A stretch of DNA of 9,358 bases. Origin: Nitrososphaera sp. UBA217 (GTDB taxonomy: Archaea; Thermoproteota; Nitrososphaeria; Nitrososphaerales; Nitrososphaeraceae). This document shows positions 1-5,883 of this stretch, piece after piece. The notes beneath the pieces are model-generated. The model ran no database searches and was not told the origin of the DNA. It saw only the letters and a program-made list of their open reading frames with translations. The number at the start of each line of letters is the position of its first letter. Position 1 is the first letter of the stretch. The stretch covers positions 1-9,358 of the forward strand of contig DAOL01000018.1 in the NCBI GenBank assembly GCA_002501845.1, given 5' to 3'. The position numbers were made by a program, and so were the translations under genes.

Positions 1-1848
1 GAAAGCCGAATTCTGCCATACCCATGACCCAAGCGTGTTCCTTGAAGCAGAGTTGAGCACGTGCGTCGCGGTGTGGTGTTTTGTGATTAGGTCGCGCCGG
101 CGCGCATTCACCGTTGCGTGAACATTCTGGCCCTCTGTAATCTTGCCCTCTATCTTGTGAATCACAATGTCTGCTTGCTTTGTCACTTCGACTACTTTGG
201 CGTCTCCGATTTCGCCAGTGTCCGGTTCCTGCCCTCCACCCCTCGGGTAGAACGCAGTCTGATCCAATACAACGTACTTGCCTTCTATCACCTTGAGCAC
301 CTTGGCGTGAAACTCCCTCATCGTTTCATCTTCATAGTAGAGCAACTTTGTAGGCGGCAGCCCTTCAAGGCCGCGGATGGGCTTGGCTGCCTGACCTGCT
401 ACCAGACTCGTGTGCAGCTCGGCGAGCTTTGTGTAAAATGTCTGAGGGACGCTCGGTATTACTCCCTGCTCCACCAAAAAGTCAGGGGTTATGCCATCTG
501 ACTCGTAAAGCCTGATAAGGTCGTCGACTGACAGCTCGCCCTTCTTGCTCGTCTTGAGCGAGGTAGCAACAGAGTTCATGCGCTCGCGAGAGCTTGCGTA
601 TCTGCCTGCTTCCAATTGCAAGATTGTCCTGACATCTTGCCGGTGCTCTTCAAGCTCGGGGTACATCTGCTTCAGGTAGTCGATATGCATATCGGCAATG
701 TCTTCTACCCTTACGTTCTTCCATCCAAGCCTCTCAAGAATCGAAAGTGCCCTGCGCAGGATCACTCGCAGGTTGTAGCCGCCTCCCACGTTTGATGGAA
801 GCGCGCCGTCTGAAATTGCAAACAATAAGGTCCTGACGTGATCGGCGACTGTGTAGATTGCTTCGTGCGGTGCGACCAGTCTTGCAAGTTTTTCTTCGTC
901 AATTTTTATTTCTTTAGCAATGAGCGACCGGAGATCCCGTACGCTGGTCGTGCGATCAAGCTTGGAAGACACCGCTTCAAAATACTTTGCCAATAGATCG
1001 TTGCTACTGTCCGTGCCTGTGATGTCCCTTAGTTTGTCCACAACCGGCCCAAAGCAGCAGTCATAGCTAGTGGGCGTCCCCATCGTTATCCACGAAAAGC
1101 GTTCTAGCCCAGCGCCCATGTCTATTATCTTGTTTGGCATCACACGGTAGTCGTTCTCATTACCCTCAAATTCAGTGAAAACTGCATTGCCAAGCTCGAG
1201 GCCGCGGACGAAATATTCAAGTGAGTAGCCAAATGCGCCAGCCCCCATCCAGACATCTTCAACAAATGTTATTTCTTCAGGCTTGATGCCAAGCCCCTTT
1301 GTGAGCATGCCATAGTCAAGGTCAATGCACCGGTCCTTCCAGTAGCCGCCTTCTGCATCGGCATTGCATGTCTGGCCTATCATGCAAAAGCCAGTGTAAT
1401 GCCTGCCCGATAACCCAACATTTTCAATGTCGTTGAACCGGAGACACATCTGAGGAACAACAAGCGGGTTTGCGGGCAGCTCAAATACGATCTGGTTACC
1501 GACAACGCGCTGAAAATCAACAATCGATGCTATTGTGAAATATAGGTCCTCACGCCACCTGCATACAACTGGATAGCGCGTTACTATCGTATGGTCATTC
1601 GCGCGAAAGAACTTGTCAGTCTCTTTCCATGCGTTGACGTAGTCAAGATGTTTATTTGTCGGCGGCTTGCCTATGAAGCTGTAATTCTCGTGATCAGGGC
1701 AGAACTGCCTTTTGCTATCAAGCGTCCAAAAGAATTTTTCACACTTGCCGCATTTTCTGCGCGCAAAGCCCATCTTGTCAAAGAGCGACACTTTGTAGTA
1801 CCTGTCAGGATTCGATGAAAAGAGTGCTGCCAGTTCGTTCTTGCCCAA
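1..1848 (-). CDS. alaS: Alanyl-tRNA synthetase, archaeal type (3' end outside the window)
   Basis: Class II synthetase that charges tRNA-Ala with alanine in the cytoplasm; its second domain hydrolyses mischarged Ser/Gly-tRNA-Ala. The first 616 residues are present and the frame is open at position 1; the family is usually about 900 residues, so the C-terminal third is missing only because the window ends. Visible from the N-terminus: an archaeal-type zinc site (C33-x2-C36, C50-x2-H53) beside a KFFWTLD segment; the class II catalytic domain with a motif 2 region (CLRFNDIENVG, about 132-142) and motif 3 (DMGAGLERF, about 242-250); the start of the editing domain (FYPRGGGQ, about 532-540); and the zinc/editing HxxxH motif at H592-TAT-H596. 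A TAA lies in frame just upstream, so TTG at 1848 is the furthest possible start. GTG at codon 20 is an alternative but would shorten the N-terminus. Identification is certain; the start is probable. Confidence 0.97.
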   Translation of the reverse strand, partial: MGKNELAALFSSNPDRYYKVSLFDKMGFARRKCGKCEKFFWTLDSKRQFCPDHENYSFIGKPPTNKHLDYVNAWKETDKFFRANDHTIVTRYPVVCRWREDLYFTIASIVDFQRVVGNQIVFELPANPLVVPQMCLRFNDIENVGLSGRHYTGFCMIGQTCNADAEGGYWKDRCIDLDYGMLTKGLGIKPEEITFVEDVWMGAGAFGYSLEYFVRGLELGNAVFTEFEGNENDYRVMPNKIIDMGAGLERFSWITMGTPTSYDCCFGPVVDKLRDITGTDSSNDLLAKYFEAVSSKLDRTTSVRDLRSLIAKEIKIDEEKLARLVAPHEAIYTVADHVRTLLFAISDGALPSNVGGGYNLRVILRRALSILERLGWKNVRVEDIADMHIDYLKQMYPELEEHRQDVRTILQLEAGRYASSRERMNSVATSLKTSKKGELSVDDLIRLYESDGITPDFLVEQGVIPSVPQTFYTKLAELHTSLVAGQAAKPIRGLEGLPPTKLLYYEDETMREFHAKVLKVIEGKYVVLDQTAFYPRGGGQEPDTGEIGDAKVVEVTKQADIVIHKIEGKITEGQNVHATVNARRRDLITKHHTATHVLNSASRNTLGSWVWQNSAF

Positions 1849-1875
1849 TTGTTGTTATCTTGTCTTAAAATACGG

Positions 1876-1882
1876 TATTAAT
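1876..1882 (-). promoter_or_regulatory. Probable TATA box for alaS
   Basis: ATTAATA on the minus strand lies 28-34 nt before the TTG at 1848, the spacing expected for a leaderless archaeal transcript. A second AT-rich run (TATTTTAA) sits closer to the start, so the exact box is uncertain. Confidence 0.45.
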
Positions 1883-1894
1883 GCTTTCGTCATT

Positions 1895-1914
1895 AGAGAG
1901 AAAAGAAGGAAGAG
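1895..1914 (-). terminator. Pyrimidine tract directly after the thioredoxin stop
   Basis: Immediately after the TGA of the thioredoxin gene the minus strand has 20 consecutive pyrimidines, including TTTT, with no hairpin. Archaeal RNA polymerase often terminates in T-rich runs without a stem, so this is a candidate terminator. It lies in the 66-base gap before alaS, which then appears to have its own promoter. Confidence 0.35.
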
Positions 1915-2256
1915 TCAGGCTTTGAGCGAGTTTTCGATGAACTTCATGTACGTCTCTTTTGGGGCTGCGCCTATCGTCCTTCCTACTTCTTTGCCACCTT
2001 TGAACAAGATAAGCGCCGGGATCGACTGGATACCATATTTCATCGCGATTTGCTGGTTCTCGTCCACATTCAGCTTGGCCACCTTAATCTTGCCGGACAT
2101 GATCTTGCCGACCTGCTCAACAGCTGGCCCTACCATTCTGCAGGGTCCACACCACTCTGCCCAAAAGTCCACGAATACTGGCAGGTTTGACCTTAGGACT
2201 TCCGCGTCCCAAGTCTTTGTCGTCACGTGGGTTATGCTATCTGTCTTGCTTTCCAT
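1915..2256 (-). CDS. trxA: Thioredoxin
   Basis: Small cytoplasmic dithiol oxidoreductase that reduces protein disulfides. The 113-residue product has the whole thioredoxin fold: buried Asp30 in VDFWAEW, the active site WCGPC (Cys36 and Cys39), the NVDEN strand-turn at 63-67, and the cis-proline loop SIPALILF with Pro80. Length is typical (about 105-110). An in-frame ATG 39 bases upstream (2295) would add 13 residues, but the TATA box at 2281-2288 lies downstream of that ATG and 25-32 nt before the ATG at 2256, so the shorter form is chosen. There is no signal peptide or membrane segment. Its reductase is not in the window. The gene lies between secE and alaS on the same strand, but with its own promoter and a pyrimidine-rich end it is probably monocistronic. 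Confidence 0.95.
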   Translation of the reverse strand: MESKTDSITHVTTKTWDAEVLRSNLPVFVDFWAEWCGPCRMVGPAVEQVGKIMSGKIKVAKLNVDENQQIAMKYGIQSIPALILFKGGKEVGRTIGAAPKETYMKFIENSLKA

Positions 2257-2280
2257 ATGCAGCTTTGTACACAATGGTAT

Positions 2281-2288
2281 TTTATATT
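2281..2288 (-). promoter_or_regulatory. TATA box for the thioredoxin gene
   Basis: AATATAAA on the minus strand, within an AAAATATAAAATA run, lies 25-32 nt before the ATG at 2256. It decides the start: the longer reading frame would begin upstream of this promoter. Confidence 0.7.
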
Positions 2289-2335
2289 TTGTCAAATGGC
2301 AAAGCCTTGCGACGGAACAAATGGTTGCGACAACG

Positions 2336-2354
2336 AATAGCTGATGCAGCTATT
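2336..2354. repeat. Perfect 8-bp inverted repeat with a 3-nt spacer
   Basis: AATAGCTG-ATG-CAGCTATT is perfectly self-complementary over eight base pairs. It lies after the ancestral secE stop and about 50 bases upstream of the thioredoxin TATA box. A smaller inverted repeat (GTTG-CGA-CAAC, 2324-2334) lies next to it. It could be a hairpin at the end of the secE transcript or an operator for a dimeric regulator. No T-run follows it on the minus strand, so a simple intrinsic terminator is not supported. Confidence 0.5.
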
Positions 2355-2368
2355 ATGATCTTATTCAA

Positions 2369-2443
2369 TTAGCCGAACCGGCCGCCGGTGCCAAACGTAA
2401 CATACTCGGCTATCAGCTTGATTACAAAGGCAAGGCCACCTAC
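2369..2443 (-). pseudogene. Detached ancestral 3' end of secE
   Basis: In a frame different from the current secE stop, this stretch encodes VGGLAFVIKLIAEYVTFG followed by TGGRFG and a TAA at 2369-2371. The first 18 residues repeat the C-terminal membrane helix of SecE exactly. This is the original 3' end of secE, cut off by the 59-base-period tandem duplication. It has no start codon of its own. Without the duplication SecE would be 63 residues ending in TFGTGGRFG. Confidence 0.85.
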
Positions 2444-2505
2444 CGTTTGCCAAACGTAACATACTCGGCTATCAGCTTGATTACAAAGGCAAGGCCACCT
2501 ACCGT
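2389..2505. repeat. Perfect 58-bp tandem duplication across the 3' end of secE
   Basis: Copies at 2389-2446 and 2448-2505 are identical over 58 bases and separated by a single T, giving a period of 59. Because 59 is not a multiple of three, the duplication shifts the reading frame. The complete identity means it is recent, or an assembly artefact. The flanks share only short, imperfect similarity (ccggtg on one side, ccgtg on the other), so no long homology drove it. Confidence 0.97.
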
Positions 2506-2619
2506 GAGCATGCCCAGGACCACCAGGCGCAAGTGCTGTGTATAGTCTTCCCTGCTGGTCTTTTTCGCCAGCCTGAGAGTCTGGATCATCTCCGAAATCT
2601 TGCGCTCGATGAATGCCAA
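2440..2619 (-). CDS. secE: Preprotein translocase subunit SecE / Sec61-gamma, C-terminus altered
   Basis: Single-span membrane subunit that clamps the SecY channel for protein export. The 59-residue product has the family layout: an amphipathic helix at the cytoplasmic face (FIERKISEMIQTLRLA, about 3-18), the conserved KKTSREDY hinge (19-26), and one C-terminal membrane helix (about 32-51, LVVLGMLTVGGLAFVIKLIA). A TAA in frame just upstream leaves TTG at 2619 as the only start before the conserved helix, and the TATA box lies 26-33 nt before it. The gene was too short for a simple length filter. A 59-base-period duplication replaces the original tail TGGRFG with KR and a stop, after the membrane helix, so function is probably kept. 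In many archaea secE sits beside spt5 and rpl11; here it does not. Confidence 0.88.
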   Translation of the reverse strand: MAFIERKISEMIQTLRLAKKTSREDYTQHLRLVVLGMLTVGGLAFVIKLIAEYVTFGKR

Positions 2620-2644
2620 TTCAGGGTTGAAGTAACGCCTGCGT

Positions 2645-2652
2645 TATATAAA
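2645..2652 (-). promoter_or_regulatory. TATA box for secE
   Basis: TTTATATA on the minus strand lies 26-33 nt before the TTG at 2619, which supports a leaderless TTG start. It is in the short gap after the Lrp/AsnC gene, so secE is transcribed on its own. Confidence 0.7.
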
Positions 2653-2664
2653 ACATCTGTCGCT

Positions 2665-3135
2665 TTACCTTGAAAGCGATGGCTGAGCCGTATACAGGGG
2701 TTCCTTCTCAGTCCTCTGCATCTCGACGAATGTCTCCGTGTTCTGTATTCCTTCTATCTTGCCGATTCGCTCTATCACAATGTTGTGAAGTTCTTCTAGT
2801 GTATGTGCGCTTACACTCACTATCATGTCGAACCTGCCAGTAACTTCAGAGAGCGACCTGACCTCTGGTATCTTTATCAATTCAGAATGAATTGGCTCTT
2901 TCAGCTTGGGATCGCGGTTGATGCCGACAGTAGCCTTGACATTTATACCGAGCATATTTTCATTAACGACAACCGTGAATTTTTTCACTAGGCTGCGTTT
3001 TGTCAGTCGTTTTATCCTGCTGTAAAGAACAGAAGCATTGACATTTAGCTTTTTACTCAACCTTGGGACGGAAATGCTCGCGTCCTTGGTCAACTCGGAC
3101 AGTATCCGCATGTCAAGCTCGTCGAACTTGTGCAT
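2665..3135 (-). CDS. Lrp/AsnC-family transcriptional regulator
   Basis: DNA-binding regulator of the feast/famine family; members bind DNA as dimers or octamers and often sense amino acids. The 156-residue product has an N-terminal AsnC-type helix-turn-helix (about 5-55: LDMRILSELTKDASISVPRLSKKLNVNASVLYSRIKRL) and a C-terminal RAM/effector domain (about 65-145), including the typical VTGRFDMIVSVSA strand. Length matches the family (about 150). The ATG at 3135 has a TATA box 27-33 nt upstream. The gene is divergent from the operon starting at 3318, across 182 bases, so it may regulate itself or that operon. The leucine genes are 3 kb away and no link to them can be shown. The effector is unknown. 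Confidence 0.93.
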   Translation of the reverse strand: MHKFDELDMRILSELTKDASISVPRLSKKLNVNASVLYSRIKRLTKRSLVKKFTVVVNENMLGINVKATVGINRDPKLKEPIHSELIKIPEVRSLSEVTGRFDMIVSVSAHTLEELHNIVIERIGKIEGIQNTETFVEMQRTEKEPLYTAQPSLSR

Positions 3136-3161
3136 ACGCTTCTAACGTAGCGAGCTTGTGT

Positions 3162-3168
3162 TAATAAA
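3162..3168 (-). promoter_or_regulatory. TATA box for the Lrp/AsnC gene
   Basis: TTTATTA on the minus strand, 27-33 nt before the ATG at 3135, gives a leaderless start. The next 20 bases (3169-3188) are AT-rich with repeated TAATT units and could be an autoregulatory site. That last point is a guess from position and composition. Confidence 0.6.
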
Positions 3169-3287
3169 TGTAATTCTAATTAATTCCATTTCCAAAAAGC
3201 AATTCCTTAAGTTGTGATGCGACGAATCCTGAAAAACTTATGACAAAAAGAGCGATAACGTACAAGAAGATCCGCTCGAGATAACAA

Positions 3288-3295
3288 TATATAAT
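3288..3295 (+). promoter_or_regulatory. TATA box for the 3318-4153 operon
   Basis: TATATAAT lies 23-30 nt before the ATG at 3318, in the intergenic region shared with the divergent Lrp/AsnC gene. It fits a transcript with little or no leader. Confidence 0.7.
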
Positions 3296-3317
3296 TTACA
3301 AGCAGGGTCTTTTGTAG

Positions 3318-3821
3318 ATGTTTAGCAGGGGAACAATCAAACCCGGCGAATACGTTTTCGTGGTGCAAAAGGAGGGGAACTTTAGCAGAATAATGATAGG
3401 CCGCATCCAGTCGGTCAAGGGCAGCAAGATACACATCGTCGGGAGCTCTATCCGGCCACTAGGTCTGATTGAGCGCATCCAGGCCGGCAGAGCAAGCGGC
3501 CGGCCGGCCGAGGCGATCAGTAACCCCGATCCGAACAACTGCATCTTTATGCTTATTGATAGGGTAGAGACAGGTAGGTTCAACGAAGAGGTGGACCAAT
3601 CCACTTCCCGGGTGATATGGATAAACGAAAATAGGTATCTCGTGCTTGATGGCTGGATAAAAGAGAATTTCCCTGATATTTTTGCCGCCGCTTTGTCGGC
3701 CGAGACTGCGGAATCGAGGGCCCAGGCACGACAAACTCTTATCGAAAAAATGAACTCGCTATACGAGCGCGACCTAAAGGATCACGTCTATGCTGTTGCA
3801 AGAAGTACCAAGATATTGTGA
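3318..3821 (+). CDS. Unknown protein, first gene of an operon with an HNH-like protein
   Basis: I do not recognise this 167-residue protein. The first 65 residues look like short beta strands rich in Gly/Val/Ile (GEYVFVVQKEGNFSRIMIGRIQSV, then KIHIVGSSIR), which might form a small barrel. Residues 75-115 alternate strands and turns and include WINENRYLVLDGWI. About 120-160 is a charged helix (AETAESRAQARQTLIEKMNSLYERDLKDHVY). It has no signal peptide, membrane helix or cysteine cluster. The start at 3318 is supported by the TATA box. The TGA stop overlaps the GTG start of the next gene (GTGA, 3818-3821), so the two are very likely translated together and act in one process. A nucleic-acid role is possible by association with the HNH-like partner but is not shown. 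Confidence 0.8.
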   Translation: MFSRGTIKPGEYVFVVQKEGNFSRIMIGRIQSVKGSKIHIVGSSIRPLGLIERIQAGRASGRPAEAISNPDPNNCIFMLIDRVETGRFNEEVDQSTSRVIWINENRYLVLDGWIKENFPDIFAAALSAETAESRAQARQTLIEKMNSLYERDLKDHVYAVARSTKIL

Positions 3822-4153
3822 TCGCAAGACATAAGTTTGGGCTGGACCCGACTTTACGCGTGTCGATTTTCGGTGCTCCAAGCGGCGGCCCCAGCTTTGA
3901 CAAGAAAAAGTACGAACACCTTACGCTTGCGATCAGGCAAACTGCGCTCGAACGCGCTCGCAACCGCTGCCAAAAGTGTGGGGTAAAGTTCAGCCCCAGC
4001 GTCCAGCCGCAATTTGAGCACATCAATCGCTCGCTCAAAGACAACAGGCCGATAAACTTGCGTGCATTGTGCCCAGAATGCTTCAAGCCAGTGGAAGAAA
4101 AGGAGAAGAAAAGCAAGGGTATGTTCGGCAACATTCGTAACATGTTTGGCTAG
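3818..4153 (+). CDS. HNH-like zinc-binding protein
   Basis: The 111-residue protein has the core pattern of an HNH (beta-beta-alpha-metal) nuclease fold: RARNRCQKCG with C51-x2-C54, QFEHINR with His68, NLRALCPECF with Asn80, and a second zinc pair C85-x2-C88. His68 in an EHI context corresponds to the general-base position of DHI/HHI in active HNH enzymes, and Asn80 to the middle N. The third catalytic His, usually near the second CxxC, is not obvious (Phe89 follows Cys88), so activity is uncertain and a DNA- or RNA-binding role is possible. The C-terminus is lysine-rich and ends GMFGNIRNMFG. GTG start; it overlaps the upstream gene by 4 nt. There is no neighbouring methylase or specificity subunit, so nothing points to a restriction system. 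Confidence 0.75.
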   Translation: MIARHKFGLDPTLRVSIFGAPSGGPSFDKKKYEHLTLAIRQTALERARNRCQKCGVKFSPSVQPQFEHINRSLKDNRPINLRALCPECFKPVEEKEKKSKGMFGNIRNMFG

Positions 4154-4163
4154 CAGAATAGTC

Positions 4164-4170
4164 TAAATAT
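4164..4170 (+). promoter_or_regulatory. Probable TATA box for the 56-residue Cys/His protein
   Basis: TAAATAT lies 24-30 nt before the ATG at 4194, just after the stop of the HNH-like gene. The gap (4154-4193) is strongly AT-rich, so a second box could also serve. Confidence 0.5.
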
Positions 4171-4193
4171 CATTAAAAATTATTAATCCTATT

Positions 4194-4364
4194 ATGGCGA
4201 ACGCTATGATGCAGCTTGTCTGCGACACGTGCGGCAAGGTCCTTTTGCAAAAGCCCGGTGTGAGCGAGGAACATTTCCCAATAACAAATGAAGAAGCCCG
4301 GCAGTTAGAAAAAGATCATAGAGGGCATGAATGCCACATCGAGGCAGTGGAAAAGAATCACTGA
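4194..4364 (+). CDS. Small Cys/His-rich, probably zinc-binding protein (56 residues)
   Basis: A short gene with an ATG, a plausible promoter and a metal-site pattern: LVCDTCGK (Cys10-x2-Cys13) near the N-terminus and DHRGHECH near residues 41-48 (His42, His45, Cys47, His48). Together these could hold one zinc ion as in a C2H2-like or treble-clef finger. Between them is a Glu/Pro-rich stretch. ATG codons at residues 5 and 6 are alternative starts. The exact function is unknown. Single-finger proteins of this size are common in these archaea and may bind nucleic acid or protein; that is family knowledge, not evidence here. Its TGA (4362-4364) is one base from the stop of the convergent winged-helix gene. 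Confidence 0.7.
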   Translation: MANAMMQLVCDTCGKVLLQKPGVSEEHFPITNEEARQLEKDHRGHECHIEAVEKNH

Positions 4365-4365
4365 C

Positions 4366-4650
4366 TTAGAGTTTTAGACCAAATGAATCCGCAATTTCTG
4401 CGAAATGTTGATATCTGCGCAAATAGTCCCTGCCACGAGAGGTAATGATATAGATGCGCTGCCCTTCTTGCATCTGCTCGTTTATCAGACCTGCATCCAT
4501 CAACTTTAAAGCCACGCTTGCAAGCCTGCTATATGACAGGTTGGCCTTCCTCAAAAGTGCTGTTAGGTTGACGCCACCCATTCCTGACTCGTCTGTTATC
4601 CGCAGGACATCCCCTACTATTTTGACGCTATTACGGTAGACGTCGCCCAT
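4366..4650 (-). CDS. Winged helix-turn-helix DNA-binding protein
   Basis: The 94-residue protein is a single winged-helix domain. It has helices over YRNSVKIVGDVLRITDE, then VNLTALLRKANLSYSRLASVALKLMDAGLI, which fits helix 2-turn-recognition helix, then a two-strand wing (MQEGQRIYIITSRGRDYL), and a last helix (YQHFAEIADSFGL). This is the pattern of the small HTH_45-type/ArsR-like regulators that are numerous in Nitrososphaerota. A TTG at 4665 would add five residues, but TTATTAC at 4677-4683 lies 27-33 nt before the ATG at 4650 and only 12-18 before the TTG, so the ATG is chosen. There is no ligand domain or cysteine pair, so the signal sensed is unknown. It converges with the small Cys/His gene, with one base between the two stops. 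Confidence 0.87.
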   Translation of the reverse strand: MGDVYRNSVKIVGDVLRITDESGMGGVNLTALLRKANLSYSRLASVALKLMDAGLINEQMQEGQRIYIITSRGRDYLRRYQHFAEIADSFGLKL

Positions 4651-4676
4651 CTCAACGCTTAGCAAGCAAGCAGTTT

Positions 4677-4683
4677 GTAATAA
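4677..4683 (-). promoter_or_regulatory. TATA box for the winged-helix gene
   Basis: TTATTAC on the minus strand, 27-33 nt before the ATG at 4650. Its spacing argues against the upstream TTG start. Confidence 0.55.
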
Positions 4684-4818
4684 GCATTACGTAGGTGAGC
4701 ATATAGACACATAATCTAGAGGAAAACTGGACTTTGATGTATCTACGGTTGCAATTAGCCCTCTCGGTCTTGTGGGCTGTATCATGTTATCAAATTGATG
4801 GTATGCATCCATCTTCAC

Positions 4819-4828
4819 TTTTATTATA
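4819..4828 (+). promoter_or_regulatory. Probable TATA box for the 4850-5883 operon
   Basis: TTTTATTATA ends 22 nt before the third of three consecutive TTG codons (4844, 4847, 4850). The normal archaeal spacing favours the last one as the start. Confidence 0.5.
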
Positions 4829-4849
4829 GTAGCTCCACAGGCTTTGTTG

Positions 4850-5317
4850 TTGAGCAGCAAGCCGTCGTACTGGTTCAAAGATTTCGTAGGGGTTGGCTAC
4901 CGCTACCACGATGTTTACATGAATGTCTTTCCGCTCTTTCAAGATAAAATGTCTGCTTTCCGGCTTTGGAAAAAAACGATCGAGTGGTGGCCTGATGACA
5001 ACATAAAGCTCCGCTTTGTAGAGCAGGGCGACAACTACTGGTTCATACTTTATGGCGGCTCTGAGTATAGCAAGGACAACACCGGCTTTGTAAAGAAGGT
5101 GCAGGTATCTGAAAATTATGAACGGTTCAAGGCCGGCTACGAGAAGAAGGCAATTTTGCGCTTTGGCATATACAAAGAAGGCGTCAAGAAAAAGGATGGA
5201 AGCAAATACGACCTTGAACTACTAAAGAAATCCAAGTCTGTTTATGATATCGCATTTGTAAAGTACGACGAGCTTGCTCGAGACAGCATAGAGTGGCAGT
5301 GCGTACAGGAAAACTAA
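4850..5317 (+). CDS. Unknown protein, first gene of an operon with a YkgJ-type protein
   Basis: I do not recognise this 155-residue protein. It is soluble-looking, rich in aromatic residues and lysine: several Trp and many Tyr/Phe in the first 80 residues (SYWFKDFVGVGYRYHDVYMNVFPLF; WKKTIEWWPDD; YWFILYGGSEY). Strand-like segments follow (KKVQVSENYERF, KAILRFGIYKEG) and then a charged C-terminus. It has two methionines in the first 40 residues and a single cysteine near the end. The start is one of three adjacent TTG codons; 4850 best fits the TATA box, and an ATG at 4919 is a more distant alternative. Its TAA overlaps the ATG of the next gene by one base (TAATG), so the two are probably co-translated. 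No function can be assigned. Confidence 0.75.
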   Translation: MSSKPSYWFKDFVGVGYRYHDVYMNVFPLFQDKMSAFRLWKKTIEWWPDDNIKLRFVEQGDNYWFILYGGSEYSKDNTGFVKKVQVSENYERFKAGYEKKAILRFGIYKEGVKKKDGSKYDLELLKKSKSVYDIAFVKYDELARDSIEWQCVQEN

Positions 5318-5883
5318 TGAAAAAATTTAGCTGTGTCCAGGGATGCTCGGACTGCTGCATTTACCGGGAATACTACCCGGCAGTGGAATATGGCAAGATT
5401 GGAGTGCTTTTACTGCCTGAGGAAAAAACTGCGATCGAAGAGCTGGCGAGGAAAATGAATCTTCCAGTCAAGATAATCCCGCGGCTTGCTATAGGAAATG
5501 AATTTCCGGAGAAAGTGATCGCGTACCAGATGATGGGCAAGAATGGTGACGGCGACCTCTGTCCATTTCTGGATGTTGAGAGCAATGGGAGGTCTCCCCA
5601 CGGAGGCTTTAATTGCAGCATCTATCCAGAGCGGCCCCTTGCATGCCGGGCTTATCCTGTCATTGACGCAGGCAAGAAGAAGACACTTGACGGCCACTGC
5701 CAGTTCTGTAAAAAATTCTCTACGACGGAGGTAAGCAGCGAGGGTCTACAAGGAGAGATCGAGGCACTGACAAAGATAAAGACAGGCGTCACTGCCGGCA
5801 AAAGTCATGTATGGCGCTATGCGACCGCCACTGGAAAAGCAGGCGACGTCATGTTGCCAGAGGGCTGGGTCGCAGAATCCTAG
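5317..5883 (+). CDS. YkgJ-family cysteine cluster protein (putative Fe/Zn-binding)
   Basis: The 188-residue protein starts with the family signature CxxxCxxCC (Cys6, Cys10, Cys13, Cys14). Further conserved cysteines follow: DLCPFL (Cys82), NCSIYPERPLACRAYP (Cys100, Cys110; the typical C-x-IY-x-x-RP-x-x-C-R block), and GHCQFC (Cys128, Cys131). The family is annotated as a zinc- or iron-chelating domain; no reaction is firmly established for most members. Reading could begin 24 bases upstream at 5293, but the ATG at 5317 overlaps the previous stop (TAATG) and puts the cysteine motif at the very N-terminus as usual, so it is preferred. It forms an operon with the unknown gene at 4850, a possible partner or substrate. 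Its TAG lies on a CTAG that also holds the stop of the opposite gene. Confidence 0.9.
   Translation: MKKFSCVQGCSDCCIYREYYPAVEYGKIGVLLLPEEKTAIEELARKMNLPVKIIPRLAIGNEFPEKVIAYQMMGKNGDGDLCPFLDVESNGRSPHGGFNCSIYPERPLACRAYPVIDAGKKKTLDGHCQFCKKFSTTEVSSEGLQGEIEALTKIKTGVTAGKSHVWRYATATGKAGDVMLPEGWVAES

Noticed and set aside
1841..2344. Plus-strand frame of 167 residues opposite the thioredoxin gene
   Set aside because: It is the antisense shadow of an unambiguous thioredoxin gene and runs through its promoter. The sequence has no domain of its own.
2389..2505. Tandem repeat as a CRISPR array or regulatory repeat
   Set aside because: There are only two copies, separated by one base, and the repeated sequence encodes the SecE membrane helix, so it is a duplication of coding sequence.
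3818..4153. HNH-like gene as part of a restriction, homing or CRISPR system
   Set aside because: No methylase, intron or intein boundaries, Cas genes or repeats are near it, and the third catalytic residue is not visible.
4687..4878. Minus-strand frame of 63 residues (begins MNQYDGLLLNNKA) in the gap before 4850
   Set aside because: It overlaps the start of the plus-strand operon and its TATA box, has no box at the usual distance from any of its Met codons, and shows no recognisable motif. A real small gene cannot be fully excluded.
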